From Vanessa cardui (taxonomy: Eukaryota; Arthropoda; Insecta; Lepidoptera; Nymphalidae), in assembly GCF_905220365.1 (NCBI RefSeq), contig NC_061152.1, positions 1,539,001 to 1,603,000 of the forward strand: a stretch of 64,000 nucleotides of DNA, in the 5' to 3' direction. The translations under genes were made by a program, and so were the position numbers. How positions within the stretch are numbered: position 1 is the first letter of the stretch; every line of letters starts with the position of its first letter. Below the pieces are notes generated by a model that had not been told where the DNA came from, made no database searches, and saw nothing but the letters and a program-made list of their open reading frames with translations. Positions 56,201 to 64,000 of the stretch are shown here, one piece after another.

Positions 56201-59200
56201 TAACAAACAGCGCGGGCTCCGGTCTAATCCTGGGCGGAGCACCTTGGGGACCCCACGCCATCCTCGGCTGCAGCAGCAGAAGGAACCTTGCCTTCGGTCC
56301 TTTTATACAAGTCAGGCCGATTTCAAGGCCCGGCAGGAACCGTCCTTTGCCTAGTCGCATGCGCTAAATTAAAAAAAAAATCAAATACAATACAATTTTC
56401 CACCGTCTACCTTATTTTGACGATATCCGTGTCGTGTGTACACCGAGGTCTCGGGTTCGATCCCCGGCCGAGTCGGTTTAGAAAAAGTTAATTAGTTTTC
56501 TATGTCGTCTCGGGTCTGGGTGTTTGTGCCGTCGTTACTTCTGATCTTCCACAACACAAGTGCGTTAGCTACTCACATTGGGGTCAGAGTAATGTATGTG
56601 ATGTTGTCTCATATTTATATTTTAATTGATACTTTTTAAAAAAAAACAAATTTTGAAAATAGCTAAAAAACGTGATACCTCAAAAACGGTTCACTTTTGC
56701 GCCATGCATATGGGGGTTTAAATTATTGCAAATAGTCACCCCTATCACCGCCTAACGGATATACGTCGAGTTACCAATAACCCTGTATGTATATATATAT
56801 ATATATATTTGTCAATATCTCAGTAACAGAGCTTTTAAGTTATGGATCATTTGGAGTCGGACTTTTTTAACCAATTTTACAAGGAGGAGAGTCAGAGCAA
56901 ATAACAGTATTTTATGAACGGAAGAAATTAACCAAGTATCATTAAGACCGTCGATCAAACAGCGCCATTTAATTAAGTGGCTAGACGTTTAATTGGATGA
57001 CTAATTCAACCATTTGGCTGGGAAGGATCTTCACCAAGATTCTCTAGCGTTTCTCGATATGGAACCTCCTTTCAACTGTCATATACTTACCAATGGGGCA
57101 CCACCATTCATCGTAAGAGTAGAATCGAAAGGGATCTTCGCTTTTTCAAAATACGCTGCATAGTGGATGGTCACCATCGCGTCTACTGGTACCAGCGGAC
57201 CATTGCCTGTATGAAAAAACCCACAAATATAACCATATTGAGTCGAGATGGCCAGTGGAACGCCCAGAAACGCGTGCATCTTAACCGATGATTGCGGGTT
57301 CAAACCCAGGCAAGCACCGCTGTTTCATGTGCTTAATTTGTCTTTATAATTCATCTCGTGCTCAGCGGTGAAGGTAAACATCGTGAGGAAACCTGCATGT
57401 GACAAATTTCATAGAAATTCTGCCGCATGTGCATTCCACCAACCCGCATTGGAACAGCGTGGTGGAATATGTTCAAAAAAACCTTCTCCTCAAAGGGAGA
57501 AGGAGGCCTTTAGCCCAGCAGTGGGAATTTACAGGCTGTTGTTGTTGAAATATACCCATTAGTAAAGTTTGTTGTTGTCTATGCCTAAATGTCATTGTCT
57601 TTAATTAGATCTCACTCAGGTCTGTACAATAAACTCTCAAACTGCTATCCCGATTTTGATGGAGTTTATTTTAATAGATTTTTATATGTATAATACACGC
57701 ACAATATATCAGAGAATCTGATAATTTAAGAGGTGCCTGACGTAAATAAACACATTTTTTGCGCTGACATTGTAAACGCTGGCTGAACCCTACGAGATAG
57801 ATCAAAATAATGTACTATTCATTCATACTCATCACATTCATCTCGTAATGTTGTTTACATTAACACTATACAGTATATTAAAATGGAAATAAGAGCCGAG
57901 ATGGCCTGATCAGAACGCCTGCATCTTAACCGATGATTGCGAGTTCAAACCCTACTGCAAGCACCACTGAATATTCACGTGCTTAATTTGTGTTTTTTTT
58001 GTTTTATCATTTTTTATTGTTATTATCACCTTGTGCTCGGCGGTGAAGGAAACCATCTTGGAGGAAACTTGCATGTGACTAATTTCAACGAAATTCTCCA
58101 ATCCACAAACCCACATTGGAGCATCGTTTGCATTGCTCCAAACCTCCTCAAAGGGAGAACATGCTTAGCCCTTTAGTTGTGACGTCACAGACGCTCTGAC
58201 CAAACTCAAACCCAAACTCAAATTGCTTTATTTAATATAGAAGTACTGCACTCTCTTATTGATAGTCAATTGAAACAGTACCACCGGTTCGGAAGAGAAA
58301 ATACCCTGACCTGAGAAGAACCGGCGATAGAAATTCGCGTGTTTATTTTTTTGTCATAAGTATTATATAAACAATTTAAATAAAATTAAATGGCCAGGAG
58401 GCGATCGTTTTATTCCTAAGGTGTGGTATCGATCATAAACTCATTAATTGTATAGTAACCTTTTGCACACAAGCGATTTTTAATATTTTTTTTAAATTTG
58501 GCAACAGAGGCATTTTGAACGCTTTCTGGGATCCTGTTGTAAAACCGTATACATTGCCCCACAAAAGAGTTACTGACTCTGTGCAGGATTTCATAATGTA
58601 CCAAAAGTAGAACATTAAAATTAACATACCTTCTTCAATTATGAGCATTTTGACGTCACCAGACGATATACAATCGACCATCTTTGAGGAGAGATCGCTG
58701 AACGAATGATACTCCGGGCAGGAGAGCATTTGTTTTTCAGTAGATTTCTCTATATTCTTGAATGCATCTTCAGTTTCACTGTAGGGTTATAAATTTTGCT
58801 GATTGCCTTGATTTGAAGGGACAGTTGGATTTCCCTGTCTTTGTTTAACTTAAAATTCTACGATATGTGAGAAAGAGATGAAACTAATGTTATTTTTTTT
58901 TACGGTATAGATTGGCGAACGAGCATATGGGCCACCTGATGGTAAGTGGACCCATAGACAATGACGCTGTAAGAAATATATAACTATTCCTTACATCGTC
59001 AATGTGCCACCAATATTTGGAACTGAGATGTTATGTCCCTTGTGCTTGTAGTTACACTGACTCACCCTTCAAACCGGAACACAACAACACTGAGTACAGT
59101 TATTTGGCGGTAGAATAACTGATGAGTGGGTGGTACCTACCCAGACGGGCTTGCACAATGCCCTACCACCAAGTAAGTTATGTAGATAAAATCCACAACA

Positions 59201-61715
59201 GAAATTTTTAAAACATTTTCTGTCTCACACAACCACTCTGTGGAACCAGTTTTCGCCGGCGGTTTTATAAACCGAACCGATACGACTTAAGTAGGATGTA
59301 GATGATGACGGAAGTAGTATGCTCTTTTCTTAAAGGTGGAACCTTCAAGCACCAAGCTTCTGGCACCTGCAAGCCCCCCAGTGTTGCAAATGTCCATGGG
59401 TCAGTTACTTTCCATCAGGTGAGCCTCCTATCACATATGCCATCTATCACTTTAATAAAACGGATTTTACATTCGCTTCATCTCTTTCACACAGACAGAT
59501 TACTGTAACATTAAAAAGAAGGCTAATAGGAAAGGAGGGTAGATAACACTCATCAGATATTCTGATGTGTGTATAACCCCAAAACATCAATACTTCGTAT
59601 GATGCTGTTTCAGTTTGAAGGATGAGTTAGCAAGATCTACCAGTACAAGGAACATATCCAGTTAGTTCTTGAACTAAACTTAAGAGAATCCCATTCAACG
59701 ATCCAAGTAATTATACAATACAGTGCAAAGGTCAAATCAGCAATATATGTCAATGTTAACTTTATGGTATGTCGTAAATATAATACACAGAAATATTAGG
59801 TCTTAAAAGAAAACAAAAGAGCTGAGATGGCCCAGTGGTTAGAACGCGTGCATCTTAACCGATGATTGCGGGTTCAAACACAGGCAAGCACCACTATATA
59901 TATGTGCTTGATTTGTGTTTATAATTCATCTCGTGCTCGGCGGTGAAGGAAAACATCGTGAGGAAACCTGCATGTGTCTAATTTCATCGAAATTCTGCCA
60001 CATGTGCATTCCACCAAACCGAAACTCTCTCCTTAAGTAGGAAATTTACAGGCTGGCTTACTTTTTTTTTTCTTAAAGAAAGGGTTTAATCGTACAAGCT
60101 TTGGTAAAAGAGCCATTTCTTCCTGACGAAATGTCTGTCATATCTCAGTCTTTTTAAATGTAATCTTGGTAAGTGTGCTCATAAACATACATACAAATAT
60201 TTACACACTAATAAATAACTCGATAAATACATTTCAATAATACAAATATTCTCGAATAACTAAATATATCTTACCTATCGCTGTCTCCAATGTCAGGGCA
60301 GAGGTCATCATCGCAATTACTCATCAAACTTGTATTTGGTTTCTTGAAATCCATATCTATGTGAAATTCCGAGTTACCGCTTATTAAATCTCTGAAAACA
60401 AACAATTTATGTCATTAATTGGCACTTGACAGTATTTTTATGTTATAATACTACATAATATACAGTAGAGTTGATCCACTGTCTGTAGACCATAAAATCA
60501 AAAACTACCAAAAAGTTATTATATATTTTCACTAATGAACGAAGTGTTTATGTATAATTTATAAGTATATTGACAGAGTACTAACATTAAGCTTTAAGCT
60601 TTTTTTTAAGTAGTTGCACAATATTATTGTTAGCAGAGATGTATATTATGAGTATGCAAGGGAAAGTTGGGACTGTTAACGACTATAAAATATACATTTT
60701 TATTTTATTTATTTATTTATTTCACACACAAGTTTTTTTTACATTATTTAATGCCAGCCCTGAATTCCAAACTAGCTTTCGCTGTGTTTTGGAAGTCAGT
60801 TCCTTCCCAGATGTTAGGTTACAAATTGTTTCTTATTATAAAAGTAAATGTAAATGGAAAATATAAAAAAAAGTAAAAAAATAATAATAAAAATCAAAAA
60901 CACAAAAGAAATTATTTACCAATCTAAGTAGTGAATTAAAATAATAGTTACTATTATTTGGGCATGTGCGTGTGTAAGTGTATGTCTGTATAATGTTGTG
61001 TGCTATGATGTGTATTTAGTAATATGTGTATATATGCAACAATTATTTGTGTTTTTTTCAGCTCTCTAAATTACATTAGTCTTAAGTCAACAACTGCTCA
61101 GTTTCCTTATAATCAAAGACTGTAAGCCATTCTTTAATTATTTTTTTAATTTGAAAGTTAGACAAGTTCTTTGTTTTATATTTAGTAATAAGTTTGTTAT
61201 AGAGCCTAGGTGCTAGTGAACTACAACAATGTTGTGCAAATTTACAATATCCATAGTAATCATTACTATATTCAGAATAAAGGAACAAATTTATAAATAT
61301 GAATATATAAATATTTACAGGTATATATAGTTATCTTCATTAAATTGTTAGGTTTAAGTTTATATTTTCTTTTAAAAAAAAAGCGATTGTATAAGCACAG
61401 CCTCTCTCATCTTGGCATTATATTTATTGTTCTTGTAAAATACCTCCAGAAATAAAAAAATGGTGTTATTTATTTTTATTATAAATGTGATTTTAGTGTT
61501 TTATCGTTTTTTTTTTTTTTTAATTAATATTTATCTTTTTCAAGTAATAGTTAGTTTTGTATCGCTTTGCAGATTACAAATTATTACATATTAAGTTATT
61601 CGCAAATTAAACAGTTTCAGTACAAATAAAATATTAACTAACAGATATGATATGATACTAACTTCAATTTTACTCCTGAAGAAAGTTGCACGGGATCTTT
61701 AAAAACTTCTTCCAT
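52455..61715 (-). CDS. shu: Shutdown / FKBP6-like co-chaperone (6 coding exons)
   Basis: Exons 61663-61715, 60275-60391, 58630-58778, 57091-57206, 56161-56363 and 52455-53202 join with matching phases to 461 aa, about the length of Drosophila Shu. Residues about 95-207 form an FKBP fold (VTIHYAAYFEKAKIPFDST; LGKGRFLPGLEIGL; PQGAPPRIRP). The PPIase-critical Trp of the active site is replaced (LPGLE for the usual RGWE) and YAYG is MAWG, so it is probably catalytically inactive, as for the family. Residues about 231-351 hold roughly three TPRs (YYARGNEMLGKYEDAVKYYK) that would bind Hsp90. Shu/FKBP6 acts in germline piRNA loading (known). No disabling changes seen. Confidence 0.92.
53515..53772 (-). 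mobile_element. SINE A, shu intron 5
   Basis: Full-length copy, sense to shu, with CATCATCGG-type tRNA-like head region shortened. Confidence 0.78.
53836..56153. mobile_element. TIR element with many CGACTATA-type motifs, shu intron 5
   Basis: 14-bp perfect inverted ends, CCCAACAAACATTT and AAATGTTTGTTGGG. Both end regions (about 53850-54120 and 55960-56050, with a further patch near 55550-55600) are packed with degenerate GTCGTATAA/CTATACGAC units. Nested inside are a relative of palindrome region 1315-1780 (about 54465-54760) and a relative of 3200-3655 (about 55085-55350). No transposase frame. Superfamily unassigned; flanking bases match only as AA. Confidence 0.75.
54465..54760 (+). repeat. 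Dispersed relative of palindrome-arm unit 1315-1780
   Basis: Shares TTTAGTACGGTTTTGATTT, CACCGTATTGTGGGACTCCC and AGAAAGCTAGATTGTG with the left arm, with many differences. It shows that the arm is built from dispersed repeats. Confidence 0.7.
56161..56363 (-). CDS. shu: shu coding exon 5 (FKBP, second half)
   Basis: RMRLGKGRFLPGLEIGL to LFVISLYDVDD; acceptor TTTTAATTTAG, donor GTGAGT, phase 0 in and 2 out. GC-rich compared with flanks. An inserted element begins 7 bp after its donor junction. Confidence 0.93.
56428..56620 (+). mobile_element. SINE B, shu intron 4
   Basis: 5'-shortened copy with perfect B box GGTTCGATCCC, antisense to shu, about 65 bp upstream of exon 5. Confidence 0.75.
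57091..57206 (-). CDS. shu: shu coding exon 4 (FKBP, first half)
   Basis: GNGPLVPVDAMVTIHYAAYF and KIPFDSTLTMNGGAPL; acceptor TTTCATACAG, donor GTAAGT, phase 1 in and 0 out. A SINE A lies about 30 bp upstream of the acceptor. Confidence 0.92.
57239..57550 (+). mobile_element. SINE A, full length, shu intron 3
   Basis: tRNA-like head to GTTGTTG tail, antisense to shu. Its head starts 33 bp upstream of the exon 4 acceptor. Confidence 0.82.
57890..58180 (+). mobile_element. SINE A, diverged, shu intron 3
   Basis: Head GAGCCGAGATGGCC, body shortened near 58090-58150. Confidence 0.65.
58205..58604 (-). pseudogene. LINE-B 3' end with polymerase C-terminal frame
   Basis: The minus frame reads FVGQCIRFYNRIPESVQNAS, AKFKKNIKNRLCAKGYYTIN and EFMIDTTP, the usual C-terminal pattern of Jockey/CR1-type LINE ORF2 proteins. 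It identifies the other LINE-B tails. 5'-truncated, sense to shu. Confidence 0.75.
58630..58778 (-). CDS. shu: shu coding exon 3
   Basis: Runs ETEDAFKNIEKSTEKQMLSC to GDVKMLIIEEG, leading into the first FKBP strand. Acceptor AACCCTACAG, donor GTATGT, phase 2 in and 1 out. Confidence 0.9.
58905..59172 (-). mobile_element. Element C, full length, shu intron 2
   Basis: Reverse-oriented copy with both ends. Confidence 0.78.
59820..60060 (+). mobile_element. SINE A, TTACT-tailed, shu intron 2
   Basis: Intact A box (TGGCCCAGTGGTTAGAACG) and B box (GGTTCAAAC); body internally deleted near 60020-60040. Confidence 0.8.
60275..60391 (-). CDS. shu: shu coding exon 2 (acidic)
   Basis: DLISGNSEFHIDMDFKKPNT and CDDDLCPDIGDSD; acceptor TTGTTTTCAG, donor GTAAGA, phase 2 in and out. 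Confidence 0.87.
60700..61450 (-). pseudogene. LINE 3' region, shu intron 1
   Basis: Minus frame 61082-61288 reads YYGYCKFAQHCCSSLAPRLY and KEWLTVFDYKETEQLL, and a further piece upstream reads YNAKMREAVLIQSLF. Both fit a CR1/Jockey-type reverse transcriptase C-terminus (LAPRLYNKL...KEWL). Frames are interrupted. Confidence 0.55.
61663..61715 (-). CDS. shu: shu coding exon 1
   Basis: MEEVFKDPVQLSSGVKLK, phase 2 out before GTTAGT. Start chosen as the first ATG; TTTGATATTATATT-type sequence upstream offers no alternative. Confidence 0.85.
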
Positions 61716-61729
61716 ATTTGATATTATAT

Positions 61730-63500
61730 TAAGTCGTAAAATAATATTTCTTTAGGTTATCGGCTAACAAAATATTAAAAAACACGAAAATTTATATTTG
61801 TAAGCTGTCAACGGCACTAGTTTTTTTAAATTTAATATCATAGCTATGGATGTAGTATTATTGGGGCCCTGAAAAAAAACTTATATCGAGTGGAATTATA
61901 ATTATTGGCGTATATCACTTTCAGTCGTCTCATTATGTAGTTTCTTTTTAACTGTTTTATTTTCTTGAATACTTTTTGAACAATTTTCATTTAACGAAAT
62001 AAGTAATGGTACCAAAATATTTAGTTGTAAACTAAGAATTCCAGAATTCTCCAAATATTTTTTGTAATATTAAATTTTAAAACGAATACATTTATTTTAT
62101 TTATTTGCTTTGCTACTCTACTCTTTTACTCGAAAACCGAATAATGTAATGGCATATAAATGAAGATTTCCCTTCAGTTTTGGTTTTTTTTTTATTGTAC
62201 CAGTTAATTTTCCTAACATTTTAAATCTCATGCCATCAGAAAAAATTTAATAATACATCCTACTATTCGGATCATATTCTATCCTACTAATATTGTAAAT
62301 GTGAAGGGTGTTTATTACTCTTTCACGAAAAAACTACTGAACGTTTTGTATGAAATTAATTATACATCAGAATAAGACATAGACTACAATTTACAAATAC
62401 TTTAATGTATTTTGGTCATAATATAACGATACATATACGATCAAATACCCGTTCGAAGCCGGGGAGGGTGACTTTTACTATATTAATGTAGTCTAAAAGT
62501 CACAGTATGCTAGCAACCCTAAGTTATAACAATTAACTTGTTGCGCTACCTTTATTTACATACAATATACATCCAGATTCCAGAGCAGGTATTTTTCGAT
62601 GAATACTGACAAGTATATGATATGACATTTGGATTTGGATAGTTGAAAAAAATATTCATTGCTGTGAGTCTATGCATTTATTGATCGAATATACTGTACT
62701 TTATTGATTTTTCTATTTTAGTTATCATTTATTGCACCTTCGAGGTACTGACAACACGTCGGGTCCGTCTGAAATTCATACCGGCTTCAGTGAAAATAAT
62801 TTAAAGTTAGAGGTAAATATTTTTACTATATTGCTTACATCAAGTAAAATAGAAAGTACTGTGTAATGAAACGGTTTTATTTTTAAATTCCTGTAAAATA
62901 AAAAGCTAATAAGATTTTAATAGCAATTTGTAGCTTTTGTATTTAATATACATAGGAAAAATAAAGAATCGGATTATTGTGATTACAAATTTGTAACTGT
63001 TTGCGAATATTTCAATATAGACATTAAAAACGTAAAAAGATTTTTTTCTTTGTTTTTTCATTGGCTAACAATGTTGATATTCTTAGATTTTCTTTAAGTT
63101 AAAAGTTATTACATAAATGAATCTTTCTTTTAAATCATTTTGTTTATTGATGGAACTAGCATTAATATCCGTTGTGTAGTTTAAGAGATCCAAGCGTGCA
63201 CAGCGACAAGTGACTGTTTTAATAGTATGTTAAGAAATAAATCCCTTTTTCCATTGGTACCTCTTCAGCTATGCCCATATGTGAAATCAGATCCAATCTA
63301 AAGCTCCTTGCTATTATAAGACGAGATTCCATTCCTATATGTTCCTCTAAGGTAAATTGGGTGGCCTTAATTTGAAGCCCACTATCAATAATTATAACTT
63401 ACTCACAATCCACTCTATCTAAGAACCATTTACTAACTAAACCACTATGAGCAAGTAATTCTCAAAATAATAGTACAATATGTCGTGAAATTTTATTTAT
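61730..63500. other. Sequence upstream of shu, no gene seen
   Basis: AT-rich. Contains a type F Helitron-like remnant at 62283-62470 and nothing else I can support. The shu promoter should lie near 61750-61900. Confidence 0.4.
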
Positions 63501-63660
63501 TCGATTTTTAAATGTTGAAAAAGAGTAACTACTGAGTGTCTTGCTGGTTCTTCTCGGTATCTACTTTCCGAACCTGTGGTAGCTTCACTTAATTGTTAAA
63601 TGAAGATTCAAAAGTGCTTGTAAAAGCCTACTTGAATAAAGTTTATTTCGATTTTTGATT
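63500..63660 (+). mobile_element. LINE-A 3' end
   Basis: Short plus-oriented copy with (TTTTGATT) tail. It is followed at 63710-63840 by the segment shared with 33035-33190. Confidence 0.72.
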
Positions 63661-64000
63661 TTGAGCAATCACTTACCCCCATTAGGAATAAACACTTTAT
63701 TAAAATATCATCCCCCTGCCCTCATTCCAATTTTATTAAGGGTTGCCGCAGCATGTTTTCTTCCATATTTCCCTATCTGTCGTCTCACAAGTAACATACC
63801 TTCCAACCATATCATTTTTTGCAGAATCCATCCATTGTTTCTTTGGTAACTTTATTAAAATAGTTGAACGCAATAAGGAAACACTTCAAGGACATAATAT
63901 TACTTTAGTACGTAATATATTTAAGCTAAATAATTGACCTAAATCAATATATCAATTTGCTGGGTGAATCCAACACTTTATGATTTTATGTTATTTATAT

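Noticed and set aside
56125..56491. Plus-strand frames over shu exon 5
   Set aside because: Shadow of a GC-rich exon on the minus strand with a clear FKBP sequence and matching splice phases.

Overview
The window is AT-rich, intron-rich animal DNA from a moth or butterfly (Lepidoptera). The evidence is three multi-exon genes with insect orthologues and a very dense load of short Lepidoptera-type repeats: tRNA-derived SINEs with (TTG)n or (TTACT)n tails, small non-autonomous Helitrons, hAT-like MITEs and non-LTR retrotransposon 3' ends. There are no bacterial operons, CRISPR arrays or bona fide RNA genes.

Genes. (1) neverland (nvd), plus strand, 8 coding exons from 17412 to 25440, 440 aa: the Rieske oxygenase that makes 7-dehydrocholesterol from cholesterol at the start of ecdysteroid synthesis. 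All splice phases close, and the Rieske and non-haem iron ligands are intact. (2) An MCFD2-like secretory-pathway EF-hand protein, minus strand, about 45.5 kb down to 27.3 kb. Five shared coding exons encode a signal peptide, a Gln/Pro-rich stretch and EF-hand 1. They are followed by three separate phase-matched last exons, each encoding its own complete EF-hand 2 and stop. (3) shutdown (shu, the FKBP6 orthologue), minus strand, 6 coding exons from 61715 to 52455, 461 aa: a degenerate FKBP domain followed by TPRs; in other animals a piRNA-pathway co-chaperone. nvd and the MCFD2-like gene converge, with candidate poly(A) signals about 0.4 kb apart.

Layout. 1-5519 is a giant palindrome (arms about 2.7 kb, spacer about 166 bp) centred on a MITE that is itself an inverted repeat; a second copy of that centre lies at 6301-6679. 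5.5-17 kb is a gene-free thicket of nested small elements. 17-25.5 kb is nvd with a repeat in nearly every intron. 27-45.5 kb is the MCFD2-like gene, its last exon sandwiched between two hAT-like MITEs with perfect 8-bp target duplications. 45.5-52 kb is repeat-rich intergenic DNA. 52-62 kb is shu, with a 2.3-kb terminal-inverted-repeat element ending 7 bp from a splice donor. 62-64 kb is mostly featureless.

The most notable observations are the alternative EF-hand terminal exons, the MITE-centred palindrome with invariant inner arms and diverged outer arms, and mobile elements positioned directly against splice sites. The three genes do not form one pathway; they are simply neighbours. Repeat family names are descriptive, because no database search could be run.
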